64,000 nt of DNA from GAS368 sp965227745 (GTDB lineage: Bacteria; Verrucomicrobiota; Verrucomicrobiia; Opitutales; Opitutaceae): NCBI GenBank assembly GCA_965227745.1, contig OZ245769.1, positions 6,481,385-6,545,384 of the forward strand, written 5' to 3'. Numbering within the stretch: position 1 is the stretch's first letter; each line of letters starts with the position of its first letter. Positions 17,160 through 25,599 of the stretch are shown piece after piece. The position numbers and the translations under genes are program-made. The notes beneath the pieces are model-generated. The model saw only the letters and a program-made list of their open reading frames with translations. It had not been told where the DNA came from and did not search any database.

Positions 17160-18233
17160 TTAAAGCGGAGCGGAAAGATCGAGCCAGTCCGGATGCGCAC
17201 GCGCATGCGCGGCGATCTCATCGAGGACGGTGGCGGTGGGGGTTTGCGGGTGCCAATTCCACAGGCGCGCGGCCTTGGCGGAATCGAGCACCATCCACGG
17301 AATATCGAACGCACGCGGCGTGGTGTCACTCGCGACCGAGTGCGGTCCAAGGTGCGCCGCGCACCAATCGCTCAACTGCCGCAATGACATCGCCGAAGCC
17401 GCGCCGCCGGCGAAATTCGCGATGCGATCGGCGGCCGCGAGGTGCGGCGCGTCGAACTGTTTCGCGAGCGCTGGCAGGAGATCGCGCGGATGCAGGCAAT
17501 CGCGCACCTGATGACCATGGCCGCCGAAACCGATATACTTCAGCGGACGCTGCCGCAGCCACGCATTCAACCAGTACGCGAAGATACCCTGATCGGCGCG
17601 ACCGAATTGGCCCGCTCCCGCGAGCACGCCACAGCGATTTACAAACACGGGCAGGTTAAACGTCTCGCCGTACTCCAGCGCCAGCGACTCGCTCGCGAGC
17701 TTGGTCGAACCGTACAGCGACACCGGCGCACCCGTGGAAAAAGTCTCGTCCACGCCCGCCGCCGTGAGCCCCGGCGGCAACGCCGCGCCCGGCGTCGGGA
17801 TAAACGCGTGATCCTTCGGGATCACCGGCAGCGCCGCCAGCGGAGGAATCGAATACACCCGGCTCGTGCTCAGCAGAATAAAACCCGCGCGGTGCTGCTT
17901 GCAAAACTCCAGCATGTTCACCGTGCCGCCGAGATTGTGTTCGATGAGCTGGCGCGAGCTGGTCTTGCCATCGACGCCCGCCAGCACACTCGGGTTGGCC
18001 GCCGCATCGAGCACCCAATCCACGGCCGGCAAGGTCTCAAGGTCGCTCGGCGCGCGGAGGTCGCCGTGGAAAAGCTTCACGCCCAGTTTCTTCAGCTCTG
18101 CGCGATTCGACTCGCTGCCCGGTCGGATGAAATTGTCGAAACCCACCAGCGTGTGGCCCGCGCCCGACTCCGCAAAGGCGCGCGCGAGGGTGCTCCCCAC
18201 AAACCCGCAGACGCCTGAGATCAAAATTCGCAT
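17160..18233 (-). CDS. NAD-dependent epimerase, CDP-paratose 2-epimerase-like
   Basis: A 357-residue extended SDR: 'ISGVCGFVGSTLARAFAE' at the N-terminus, 'LLSTSRVYSIPPL' near residue 120, and an intact Tyr174-Lys178 pair in 'SLYGSTKLASESLALEYG'. 'NRCGVLAGAGQFGRADQG' and 'GFGGHGHQVRDCLHPRDL' are motifs of the RfbE/CDP-paratose 2-epimerase branch. It interconverts a nucleotide-linked dideoxyhexose or related sugar. It is transcribed just ahead of a polyprenyl-phosphate GT2 gene. The exact nucleotide sugar cannot be fixed from sequence. Confidence 0.85.
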   Translation of the reverse strand: MRILISGVCGFVGSTLARAFAESGAGHTLVGFDNFIRPGSESNRAELKKLGVKLFHGDLRAPSDLETLPAVDWVLDAAANPSVLAGVDGKTSSRQLIEHNLGGTVNMLEFCKQHRAGFILLSTSRVYSIPPLAALPVIPKDHAFIPTPGAALPPGLTAAGVDETFSTGAPVSLYGSTKLASESLALEYGETFNLPVFVNRCGVLAGAGQFGRADQGIFAYWLNAWLRQRPLKYIGFGGHGHQVRDCLHPRDLLPALAKQFDAPHLAAADRIANFAGGAASAMSLRQLSDWCAAHLGPHSVASDTTPRAFDIPWMVLDSAKAARLWNWHPQTPTATVLDEIAAHARAHPDWLDLSAPL

Positions 18234-18315
18234 TGGGAGACGGTTGTGTAATTTAAGCCGCGCGGGAAGCGCGATTTTTACGCGATGCGGCTGCGTGGTA
18301 CCCGCGCCGCTGCAA

Positions 18316-18343
18316 CCTTGATTTACCTATATTCACCTTAATT
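18316..18343 (+). repeat. Direct repeat copy 1 (AT-rich)
   Basis: CCTTGATTTACCTATATTCA and the following CCTTAATT recur at 18509 with a single base change (T to G at the eighth position). The two copies are 193 bases apart and are the most AT-rich sequence locally. Confidence 0.8.
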
Positions 18344-18508
18344 CGCCTTTACTTGCCTTACCTGAACCGGGAACCGGGACTGCCCCCAAATGGAAAGAAA
18401 ATGGTATCGTGCCGCGGGCTCGCTCGCTGCCGGGAGCGCTGGTCGCCGGCCTGAATCGTCTTTCTTTCGGTGGACCTCGCCGCCAACCCACGCCTGCAAG
18501 ATCACGTG

Positions 18509-18536
18509 CCTTGATGTACCTATATTCACCTTAATT
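18509..18536 (+). repeat. Direct repeat copy 2 (AT-rich)
   Basis: Second copy of the 28-base repeat at 18316-18343, identical except for one base. The intervening segment is GC-richer and carries no recognisable gene. Confidence 0.8.
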
Positions 18537-18765
18537 TCCCTCGTGTCCCGACAGCGGCTCCGGGCCATCAACAAAAACCACTTTGGGTGAAAATCGCGCA
18601 TAGGTGTCCGCAGTTTGTCAGATGACAACCCTGCCTGTCATTCCCGCCATTGGCTCTGTTGGGTGTATTGGGAAATATTTTTACTCCACGGTTAGAACTC
18701 GCGAGCGCAGTTCGTCTGGTTAAGTTAAGAATTGCTGGTGCCGTCGATGGGCACCATATCACGGG

Positions 18766-19017
18766 ATGAACTCAGTGGGTATCCTCGGCAAAATTGTCCT
18801 TTCCTTGTTGGCGGTAGGTGGCGTGTTGGTCGTTGGAGTTTTAGCTTTTCTGGCGCTCCCGATCAATTGGCGCACCGACGGTGGTTGGTTTAGCGGGATG
18901 GCGATGCTTCAAAACGGCCTTCTGATCCTGGGAATTTTCGCGCTCGGTTGGTTTGGGCTTCGAGCAATCTGGAAATCATCGAGCAATGAGACGCCGATCA
19001 GTGACGACCTGCCTTAG
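18766..19017 (+). CDS. Small hypothetical membrane protein
   Basis: An 83-residue frame from ATG 18766 to TAG 19017. Two hydrophobic stretches (residues ~8-31 'KIVLSLLAVGGVLVVGVLAF' and ~47-68 'LQNGLLILGIFALGWFGLRA') predict two membrane spans with a short polar loop and an acidic tail. No family is recognised. Base composition is lower in GC than its neighbours. A short real gene is likely but not certain. Confidence 0.55.
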   Translation: MNSVGILGKIVLSLLAVGGVLVVGVLAFLALPINWRTDGGWFSGMAMLQNGLLILGIFALGWFGLRAIWKSSSNETPISDDLP

Positions 19018-19093
19018 GCCGTCAGTTCGCCGCTCTGTCCCCCCGGCGTTCTAAAGTTTGACGCCCCCCGCGCCGCCCCCTGAAAGTCCCGGC

Positions 19094-19774
19094 ATGAGTC
19101 AGATGCGCGGCGATTACAAATCAGTCTGGAATTCCCTCTCCGGTTCGAAGAAGGACGCTTACCTCGTCGTCTCCGGGTACACCGACGAGGAGAAGTTTCA
19201 CGCCGACGCCGAGGACTCCCTCTACATCCTGCGCGAGACCGTCGGCATCAAGCCCACCGACTCCTTCCTCGAGATCGGCTGCGGCGTGGGCCGCGTGGGC
19301 CGCGTGCTCTCGCCCTTCGTGAAGCATTGGACCGGCTGCGACGTCTCGCCCAACATGCTGAAGCTCGCCTCGCGCCGCCTCCTCGGCCTTGAAAACATCA
19401 GCCTCCAGGAAATCTCCGGCTACGACCTCCAGCCCATCCCGGACAACTCCATCGACGTCGTCTACACGACGGTCGTCTTCATGCACCTCGAGGAGTGGGA
19501 CCGCTACACCTACGTGCTCGAAGCCATGCGCGTGCTGAAGCCCGGCGGACGCTTCTACTGCGACAACGCCAACATCGCCTCCCCCGAAGGCTGGGCGATG
19601 TTCGAAGCCGGCCGCACCCAATTCAAACCCGGCACCCGCCCCGCGCAGATCTCGAAGTGCTCCTCCGTCCCCGAGTTCGAAGCCTTCCTCTCGCACGCCG
19701 GCTTCATCGACTGGCACGTCGGCACCCGCCCCATGTGGGTCTACGGCTGGGGCACGAAGCCGGGCGGCGCGTAA
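19094..19774 (+). CDS. Class I SAM-dependent methyltransferase
   Basis: A 226-residue protein from ATG 19094 (a TTG 12 codons earlier and an ATG 3 codons later are alternatives). 'FLEIGCGVGRVGRVLSPF' is SAM motif I, 'GCDVSPNMLKLASRRL' the second strand, 'IDVVYTTVVFMHLEEWD' and 'AMRVLKPGGRFYCDNAN' motifs II and III. It belongs to the Methyltransf_11/25 type. The target is unknown. It lies just upstream of the RAYT gene and its palindromic elements, with which it need not be related. Confidence 0.85.
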   Translation: MSQMRGDYKSVWNSLSGSKKDAYLVVSGYTDEEKFHADAEDSLYILRETVGIKPTDSFLEIGCGVGRVGRVLSPFVKHWTGCDVSPNMLKLASRRLLGLENISLQEISGYDLQPIPDNSIDVVYTTVVFMHLEEWDRYTYVLEAMRVLKPGGRFYCDNANIASPEGWAMFEAGRTQFKPGTRPAQISKCSSVPEFEAFLSHAGFIDWHVGTRPMWVYGWGTKPGGA

Positions 19775-19794
19775 AATCACCTCGCCGCCTTCAG

Positions 19795-19819
19795 GGAGCG
19801 GCGGTTTGCAACCGCCGCC
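19795..19819. repeat. REP-like palindrome upstream of the transposase gene
   Basis: GGAGCGGCGGTTTGCAACCG with the following CCGCC forms a near-perfect palindrome (CGGCGGTT / AACCGCCG). A relative of it occurs in two tandem pieces at 23740-23784. It sits 18 bases before the RAYT start codon. Confidence 0.75.
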
Positions 19820-19836
19820 GTTTCGCCCCCGCCTGC

Positions 19837-20478
19837 ATGAAACGCGAAGAACTCCGCTTTTTCGACCCGAGAGCTAGAGTGGCCGTCCGTGAAAATCGCC
19901 TGCCTCATTGGCATCAACACGGTGCAGCCTACTTCGTCACCTTTCGTTTGGCCGATGCACTTCCGAAAGCGTTGCTCGATAGCTGGAGCGAAGAGCGTTT
20001 CGCTTGGATGCACTTTCACCCGAAGCCGTGGAGTGAAAAAGACGAGCGCGAATACCATGAGCGTTTCACGGCCACGATGGATCGGTGGCTCGATGCCGGA
20101 CACGGAACTTGCCGGCTACGCCAGCCTGAATGTTCACGCTTGGTCGGGGAAACGCTGGGGCATTTCGCAAGTGTGCGCTACGATTTGATATCGTGGGTCG
20201 TGATGCCCAATCATGTGCATGTGCTCCTCGCTCTGCGCGAGGAATGGTCGTTGGATAACTTGATACACTCGTTGAAGCGATTTTCCGCGCGGCGCTTGAA
20301 TGAGTTTGCTGGTTCGAGTGGCCGGGTGTGGCAGCGTGACTACTTTGATCGTTTGGTTCGCGATGCGGCCCACTTCGGTCGCTGCGTTCATTACATCCGA
20401 AATAATCCGTCGAAGGCCAAACTACCGGTAGGCGAATATCTCCTGTGGGAAAGCGATCTGGCGCAACAAATCGCCTAA
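19837..20478 (+). CDS. REP-associated tyrosine transposase (RAYT, Y1_Tnp / IS200-like fold)
   Basis: A 213-residue protein from ATG 19837. 'AAYFVTFRLADALP' near residue 30 is the first strand of the Y1 fold; 'WVVMPNHVHVLLAL' supplies the HUH pair His126 and His128; 'LKRFSARRLNEF', 'VWQRDYFDRLVRD' and 'CVHYIRNNPSKA' are the conserved C-terminal motifs of RAYT proteins, with Tyr169 or Tyr186 as candidates for the nucleophile. RAYTs are single-copy domesticated transposases thought to mobilise or maintain REP palindromes. Here palindromes lie directly upstream (19795) and from its stop codon onward (20474), as expected. The enzyme looks intact. Confidence 0.92.
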   Translation: MKREELRFFDPRARVAVRENRLPHWHQHGAAYFVTFRLADALPKALLDSWSEERFAWMHFHPKPWSEKDEREYHERFTATMDRWLDAGHGTCRLRQPECSRLVGETLGHFASVRYDLISWVVMPNHVHVLLALREEWSLDNLIHSLKRFSARRLNEFAGSSGRVWQRDYFDRLVRDAAHFGRCVHYIRNNPSKAKLPVGEYLLWESDLAQQIA

Positions 20479-21130
20479 CGGAGGGGCGCTTTTTAAGCGC
20501 CCCCGCTATGGCCTGCGAATCGCCCTATACCGCCCGTCTGAAATTACCGCCAAGCGATCTCGACGGTCCAACGCTCTCTCACCTCGTAACCCTCGCCGCT
20601 TAAAAAGCGCCGCTCCGCGCCAACTGCGCTTTGGCAGCGCAAAGCGAATGGTACGAAATGGAGGAGCACAGCGCCCTAACGGAGGGGCGCTTTTTAAGCG
20701 CCCCCGCTATCGGCTGCGAATCGCCCTATACCGCCCGTCTGAAATTACCGCCAAGCGATCTCGACGGTCCCAGCGCTCTCTCCTCTTAACCCCCGCCGCT
20801 TAAAAAGCGCTGCTCCGCGCCGACTGCGCTTTGGCAGCGCAAAGCGAATGATACGAAATGGAGGAGCACACCGCCCTAACGGAGGGGCGCTTTTTAAGCG
20901 CCCCCGCTATCGGCTGCGAATCGCCCTATACCGCCCGTCTGAAAATACCGCCAAGCGATCTCGACGGCCCAACGCTCCCTCACCTCGTAACCCTCGCCGC
21001 TTAAAAAGCGCCGCTCTGCGCCAACTGCGCTTTGGCAGCGCAAAGCGAATGGTACGAAATGGAGGAGCACACCGCCCTAACGGAGGGGCGCTTTGCAAGC
21101 GCCCCACTAATCGGCCACGATTCGCCCTGC
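20474..21130. repeat. Tandem array of ~200-bp units each carrying REP palindromes
   Basis: Three full units begin at 20474, 20675 and 20875 (periods 201, 200, 201) and a partial fourth begins at 21076 and decays after about 55 bases. Each unit opens with CTAACGGAGGGGCGC and the palindrome GGGGCGCTT-TTT-AAGCGCCCC, then a non-palindromic middle, GCCGCTTAAAAAGCGCCGCT and TGCGCTTTGGCAGCGCA. The fourth unit's palindrome has loop TGC in place of TTT with both arms kept. The first unit supplies the TAA stop codon of the RAYT gene. The layout is that of a BIME-like cluster. The 684-base gap holds no gene. Confidence 0.92.
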
Positions 21131-21162
21131 GACATACATCTACAGCTAAATCAGCTGCTCCC

Positions 21163-22335
21163 TTACTTCACCTTCCCGCTCTCATTCCAATAAATCACGA
21201 CATTCTTCGTCGCGCGCCCGGCCGCGATGACGTCGAGTCGGCCATCACCATCGAGGTCCGCGAGCTTCAAATCTTCGCACGCCATCTGGTTGTCGTCGAT
21301 GAGCGTATTGAGCTTCCACTCTTTGCCGGTCGCATCCTCCGCGGCGTAAAGCTTGATGCCAACTTTCTCGCCGGGCTTCCCTGAGCCGCGCCAGCCGGCG
21401 ATGATCTGGTCGACGCCGGTTCCGAGCAGATCACCCGCTGCGAGGGCGTGGCCTTGAATAAGAGATTCGTCGAGGACGGTCCGGTTGAAGCCACCGCCCT
21501 TTTGCACAATGTAAGCGACGAGCTTGTTGCCGTGCATCGGTTCGATCGTAGAGTAAAAAAGATTCCTCTCGCCCAGACTGCCGACGCGTACTTCGCCGGT
21601 CGGTTCGCTGAGAGAAAGTTGCACTACTGTAGGTGCGTCACTGGCCGACGATACGATGCGAATTCCTTCTTTGGTGGCGACTACTGCAAGGGGAATGGCG
21701 CGCAGCGGCGCGACGTCGAAATTATGCGTCGCGTGAAGACCCGCCTCCGCACCGAAAAGGGTCACTGGTTTGCTGTCCTCTTTCCAAGGCCAAGGGTAGC
21801 CGAGAAACCGCACGCCTTCGCCTTCGTTGTTTTTATTTCCCCGGCCGTGCAGTGGCAGGACGGCCAGGATATTATTTTTCTTCGAGTCTTTCATCCACTG
21901 CATCCGATGCGTCGTCGGCTCATGCGGCAGCTTGATCGCCTTCCATCGCTGCGTGCGGTCCGCCGGCGCTTCGAGGAAAAACACCGCGCCGCTGCCCACC
22001 GTGTCGTTGGGATTCCACTCCGCGCCCACGGCCACCTCGCACTTGCCGTCACCGTCGAGATCGCGTGCGGCGATGCACACGTTGTCCTTCGGCGTGAGAT
22101 TTTCCGCCATCACGAATTTCTCCCAGGTCGGATTGCGGTACCACACGATCTGCTTCGCATCGGCGAGCAGGATGTCGTCCTTGCCATCGCCATCGACATC
22201 CGCAATCGCGAGCCCATACCCGATCTGAATCTTCGCATCGATGGTCTGTGGACGCACTTTCAACGCGGGCGTCGCGCTCCACAGCGGAGCAGCCAAAGCC
22301 AAACTCAAAACGAGACCGATGGGTAGGATTCTCAT
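21163..22335 (-). CDS. Secreted FG-GAP / VCBS-repeat protein
   Basis: A 390-residue protein starting with a signal peptide 'MRILPIGLVLSLALAAPLWS'. It contains calcium-binding style FG-GAP/VCBS blades: 'IADVDGDGKDDILLAD' (residues ~44-60), 'ARDLDGDGKCEVAVG' (~92-106) and 'LADLDGDGRLDVIAAG' (~358-373), with weaker blades between, consistent with a beta-propeller. ATG 22335 is chosen because the upstream extension lacks a signal-like start. It is probably exported and could bind a ligand or partner at the cell surface. No catalytic domain is visible. Confidence 0.85.
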   Translation of the reverse strand: MRILPIGLVLSLALAAPLWSATPALKVRPQTIDAKIQIGYGLAIADVDGDGKDDILLADAKQIVWYRNPTWEKFVMAENLTPKDNVCIAARDLDGDGKCEVAVGAEWNPNDTVGSGAVFFLEAPADRTQRWKAIKLPHEPTTHRMQWMKDSKKNNILAVLPLHGRGNKNNEGEGVRFLGYPWPWKEDSKPVTLFGAEAGLHATHNFDVAPLRAIPLAVVATKEGIRIVSSASDAPTVVQLSLSEPTGEVRVGSLGERNLFYSTIEPMHGNKLVAYIVQKGGGFNRTVLDESLIQGHALAAGDLLGTGVDQIIAGWRGSGKPGEKVGIKLYAAEDATGKEWKLNTLIDDNQMACEDLKLADLDGDGRLDVIAAGRATKNVVIYWNESGKVK

Positions 22336-22429
22336 GGCGTGAAGGGGGGGGTATTGGAGTTCAGCACGTCCCGCTGGCGCCGCCAAGGTCCAAACCTCCC
22401 CACCGGCCCTATCGATAAACTAATTTGGG

Positions 22430-22460
22430 TTCGTCTCCGTTCTCTCCGTTTCCTCCGGTA
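22430..22460. repeat. Decamer-period intergenic repeat
   Basis: Units TTCGTCTCCG, TTCTCTCCGT, TTCCTCCGGT repeat at about 10 bases in the gap between the FG-GAP and MetE-like genes. Confidence 0.6.
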
Positions 22461-22528
22461 AAATCAGTTCAGTCCACACGCACCTACTGACGACTCCCGA
22501 AGCGCCCTCAAGCTACGCGCATTTTCCG

Positions 22529-22562
22529 AATCCGTGTTCATCTGTGTCCATCTGTGGTTAAG
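22529..22562. repeat. Decamer-period intergenic repeat
   Basis: AATCCGTGTTCATCTGTGTC followed by CATCTGTGGTTAAG gives three units of about ten bases (CCGTGTTCAT, CTGTGTCCAT, CTGTGGTTAA). Sequences of this type are, as I recall, widespread between genes in Verrucomicrobia and Planctomycetes. Confidence 0.7.
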
Positions 22563-22588
22563 TTTTTCTTTACCTCGTTTCGTCTCGA

Positions 22589-23620
22589 TTAAGTCCGCCC
22601 CAGATACAAATCCCGCCCGCGTACGAGGGCCTCGATCTTTCGATCCGCCACGGAGCGCTTCAGCATCCAGAAACCGCAGTCGGGGTGCACCCAGCGCAGG
22701 CGGCCGGGGCCGACTTTCTTTTCGACGGCTTCGATGCGCGCGGCGACTTCGTCTGCGGTCTCGATGTGGTTCACCTTGATGTCGATCACGCCCACGCCGA
22801 GGGTGATTTTCTTGTCGATGTGCTTGAGGGCATCGAGGTCCGATTTCGGGCGGTGCGCGAGCTCGAGCACGAGATGATCGGTGTGCAGCGCATTCAGAAA
22901 ACTCAGCAGCTTCTGCCAGTTGCCCTTTTGGATCGTCTGCCCGCCGTAGTTGCCGAAACAGAAGTGCACGGCGCGCTCTGTGTTCTTGTCGATCGCATCG
23001 AGCACGAGATTCATCGCGGCCGCCGCGAGCGGACCGTCCGCAGGATTGCCGGGGATGTTGGCCTCGTCGACTTGCAGGCACGCCGCGGGCAGGCCCGGCA
23101 TCTGCGCCGCGAGCACTTCGCCGAGCGCCATCGTGAGCGCCGAGAAATCGCGGTAGTGGTGATCGAGCAGCGTGCGCGCGAGCATGTACGGGCTCGTGAC
23201 CGTAAACTTAAAAGCCCCGCCGGCCACCGCCGCCGCGCGCTGGCAATCCGCGAGGAGATTCAGCGAGCCCTCGCCGAGCGCGCCGGTGACGACGCCCGCC
23301 GGCTTGCGGCGAAAACCCATCGGATGATGCCGCGAAAACTCCTCTGTGATCGAGCGCCCCACGACCGACGAAATCCCCGCCATCGGGCGGATGAAATACT
23401 CGATCATGCCGTTCGTGTCCGGGTGATTGACGTCGAAGCGGTACAGCTCGCCGTCCGTCGGCAGATCGATGCCCGCCTGCCGCTGGATGTCGAAAACGAC
23501 GCGCGTCGCGTCGATCACCGCTTGCTCACTCGGCAGGGCCGCGAGCCAATCCGGCACGGGATACGAGCCGACGGTCGTGGTGAGAATACGCGGAGACTTA
23601 GGCAGCTTGGGGTTGGGCAT
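22589..23620 (-). CDS. Cobalamin-independent methionine synthase (MetE C-terminal-like) family protein
   Basis: A 343-residue protein corresponding to only the C-terminal barrel of MetE. 'TTVGSYPVPDWLAAL' opens the barrel; the zinc ligands expected from MetE are present with matching spacing: His219 and Cys221 ('HFCFGNYGG'), Glu253 ('VLELAHR') and Cys315 ('VHPDCGFW'). 'QVDEANIPG' is the usual strand with an acidic residue. Such core-MetE proteins transfer a methyl group to a thiol; in Archaea they use a corrinoid protein as donor. The donor and acceptor here are unknown, and the folate-binding N-terminal half is missing. The gene is alone on its strand. Confidence 0.85.
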   Translation of the reverse strand: MPNPKLPKSPRILTTTVGSYPVPDWLAALPSEQAVIDATRVVFDIQRQAGIDLPTDGELYRFDVNHPDTNGMIEYFIRPMAGISSVVGRSITEEFSRHHPMGFRRKPAGVVTGALGEGSLNLLADCQRAAAVAGGAFKFTVTSPYMLARTLLDHHYRDFSALTMALGEVLAAQMPGLPAACLQVDEANIPGNPADGPLAAAAMNLVLDAIDKNTERAVHFCFGNYGGQTIQKGNWQKLLSFLNALHTDHLVLELAHRPKSDLDALKHIDKKITLGVGVIDIKVNHIETADEVAARIEAVEKKVGPGRLRWVHPDCGFWMLKRSVADRKIEALVRGRDLYLGRT

Positions 23621-23739
23621 GCCCGCGAGTTGAACGCGCCCGCCGAAAAAATGAAAGACCGAAGCGGACGCTTCACGTCATCGCACGACTCGCGCTCCCA
23701 TTCGGCGTGAGCTCCGGGTAGTAGCGATCCGCGGTTTTA

Positions 23740-23784
23740 AGGGAGCGGCGGTTGCAACGGAGCGGCGGTTTCCAACCGCCGTGG
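23740..23784. repeat. REP-like palindrome, partly duplicated
   Basis: GGGAGCGGCGGTTGCAACGG is followed at once by AGCGGCGGTTTCCAACCGCC, a second and more complete palindrome (GGCGGTT / AACCGCC). It is a relative of the element before the RAYT gene at 19795. It stands in the 267-bp gap downstream of the small secreted protein gene and upstream of the MetE-like gene; no gene is seen in that gap. Confidence 0.7.
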
Positions 23785-23887
23785 GCTCCCGCGCGAAGTC
23801 CCTCACAATTCTCCGAGGGCCCCCAAGGGCGATCCGGCAAACTTCCGCTTCTCAGCCGCACCGTCCTCTCGCCCGCCACGCATCACC

Positions 23888-24601
23888 TCAACTACCCGGA
23901 GGCGTAGCGGTGTTGGTGGTAGCGGTCGCTGACTGCTGGCCGTTCGGACTGGCCGACTGAGCTTTCTTTGCCGCCTCCTCGTAAGCCTTGCGCTGCGCCA
24001 TGCCGATTTCGAGCAGATCGCTCACGAGCATGCGCGCTTCTTCTTCCTGTCGCGCGACGGTCATGGGCTTGGCGGGCGCGTCCGGAGCGGGGGGAGGCGT
24101 CGCGGCGGGAGTCGACGCCACTGGCTGGGAGGACGCAGTCGGCTCCACTGCGACTGGTGCGAGCGAAACAGCGTTAAGCGGCGTCGTCACCGGCTGCAGC
24201 GTTATGTTCGCTTGCGTATTGAAGCTAGCCGCCACCGGCGTCGGCGCATTCATCACACCCGTCGCCTTGCGCAGCGTGAGCGTCTTCTGGATCTCGCCCG
24301 ACTTCACCACGACTTGGTCGCGGCGCGGGTCGTAGGCGAGCACGCTGAGATTGCCTTCCGAGCCGCCCACGGCGACCCAGCGGCTCTTCTTGGTGCCCTT
24401 GTCGAAAATATTGACGTACGTCTTGTCGACCATCGCGTTCACCCCGGCGAACTCAAGGTTCTCATTCGGACCCGCGCTGGCCGCCGTGGCGGCGGGCGCG
24501 AGAAAGGGCGACGTGGAATTCGACTGCGCGAAAACTCCACCCGCCGACCCGAGGGTGAGCGTGGCGAGGATGAGGCCGAGGGGGCGCAAATTCGCTGGCA
24601 T
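23888..24601 (-). CDS. Exported protein of unknown function with Ala/Pro-rich linker
   Basis: A 237-residue protein. Residues 1-25 form a signal peptide ending 'GGVFAQS'. A compact globular part (~45-115) with 'FAGVNAMVDKTYVNIFDKGT' and 'VAVGGSEGNLSVLAYDPRRD' is followed by a low-complexity Ala/Pro/Thr stretch (~115-180) and a charged, probably helical tail ('RQEEEARMLVSDLLEIGM'). The small beta-rich part resembles periplasmic adaptor domains of pilus or type II secretion proteins, but this is a weak impression. No operon partner is evident. Function unassigned. Confidence 0.75.
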   Translation of the reverse strand: MPANLRPLGLILATLTLGSAGGVFAQSNSTSPFLAPAATAASAGPNENLEFAGVNAMVDKTYVNIFDKGTKKSRWVAVGGSEGNLSVLAYDPRRDQVVVKSGEIQKTLTLRKATGVMNAPTPVAASFNTQANITLQPVTTPLNAVSLAPVAVEPTASSQPVASTPAATPPPAPDAPAKPMTVARQEEEARMLVSDLLEIGMAQRKAYEEAAKKAQSASPNGQQSATATTNTATPPGS

Positions 24602-24697
24602 GTACTATGAGACGATTATCGCTTCGCAAAGATACGTCAAACTCCGGGTAAACCAAGGCGGAGGGTACTTATTCGCGCGCCCATCCGCCCCTCGGCC

Positions 24698-25492
24698 TTA
24701 TTTCCGCGCCACGAGCAGGAGCGCGCTGCCGTGGACATTTGGGTGCTGCTCGGTGCGGAAGTCCTTGAAGCCGAAGTGCTCCAGCGCCGCGATGATCTCC
24801 TTCTTCTCCATCCAGTAGCTGTAGACATCGCCACCCCCGCAGAAGCCCTTCCAGTCCAGCGACGGCCCGTAGTTGAAGCGATGCACGGTGTGTTTGAAGC
24901 CGGCGTGCTCCATCGGGACCTCTTCGGAAAACTTCGCGCCCGGCACCGGGTTCTGCGCCACAAACTCCGCGTCGTAAAACACCGTCCAAAGAAAAATCGC
25001 ATCGCTGCGCCGCGCCAGCAACTCTAGCAACTCGACAGGATTCGTGAGGTGATAGAGCAGCCCCGAGGCCACCGCGATGTCGTGCTTCTTCTCGACCGCG
25101 CGGAGATGCGCGAGACAATCGCCGAGGAGAAACCGCACGCGATTGCTCATGCGAAAGGTCTCCTTGGCGATCAGGCACTTCAGGTAGGCGCGCGCATTGG
25201 CCTCGACCGCCGTGACTGCCGCCGCATTGAGCCGGTCGATCAGATAAGTGTGCCCGCCCTCCAGCGGCCCGAGCTCCAGCACGTCGCGGCCCGTGAAACC
25301 ATTTTCCAGCCCCGTCTCGATCAAGCGATGGTGCGCCCACGCGATGCGCGGATCGTCGAAGAGCGGTGTCGCGCCGGCCTTCAGGTCCGGCCGGTCCGAG
25401 GGCGGCGAGGAAGACCACTCGCCCGCGAAGAGATCGAGGGCGTTTTGGTCGGAGGGTACGCTGCCAAAGAAGTGCTTGAAGTCGGTCGACAT
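24698..25492 (-). CDS. SAM-dependent methyltransferase (DUF1698/CmoB-like fold)
   Basis: A 264-residue protein from ATG 25492. 'VLELGPLEGGHTYLIDRL' is SAM motif I, 'AVTAVEANARAYLKCLIAKE' the second strand, and 'HDIAVASGLLYHLTNPVELL' motif II with the His-Leu pattern of the DUF1698/CmoB group. The C-terminal 'SYWMEKKEIIAALEHFGF' is common in glycan-associated methyltransferases. Whether it modifies a sugar, lipid or RNA cannot be told; the true CmoB is longer, so tRNA modification is less likely. It is followed by a 96-base gap before the exported-protein gene. Confidence 0.8.
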   Translation of the reverse strand: MSTDFKHFFGSVPSDQNALDLFAGEWSSSPPSDRPDLKAGATPLFDDPRIAWAHHRLIETGLENGFTGRDVLELGPLEGGHTYLIDRLNAAAVTAVEANARAYLKCLIAKETFRMSNRVRFLLGDCLAHLRAVEKKHDIAVASGLLYHLTNPVELLELLARRSDAIFLWTVFYDAEFVAQNPVPGAKFSEEVPMEHAGFKHTVHRFNYGPSLDWKGFCGGGDVYSYWMEKKEIIAALEHFGFKDFRTEQHPNVHGSALLLVARK

Positions 25493-25599
25493 GATGCGGA
25501 AAGCAGCCCCACGAAACACACGCCGCCCGCGAAAGGAATGCAGAAATCACGGCCGCCTAAAATCGTGGCTTCACCGCGCTTCTAGAAAACCGCTGAATT

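Larger units (their letters stand above)
18234..18765. other. Intergenic region with a diverged 28-bp direct repeat; no gene seen
   Basis: 532 bases between divergent genes. Frames crossing it are short and repeat-rich and I do not accept them as genes. It holds two copies of an AT-rich direct repeat (18316-18343 and 18509-18536) and a short 'GGGACTGCCCCCAAA' motif near 18376-18390. Promoters for both divergent flanking genes must lie here, but no clear -35/-10 pair stands out. Confidence 0.6.

Noticed and set aside
18338..18628. 96-codon frame on the minus strand in the intergenic region
   Set aside because: Built largely from the direct repeat and the GGGACTGCCCCC motif; no domain and poor codon use.
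20474..21130. CRISPR array
   Set aside because: Repeats are 200 bp with no unique spacers; the units are palindromic and adjoin a RAYT gene.
24698..25492. tRNA U34 carboxymethyltransferase CmoB
   Set aside because: The SAM domain resembles that group, but the protein is about 60 residues shorter and sits in an accessory region, so I keep a general call.
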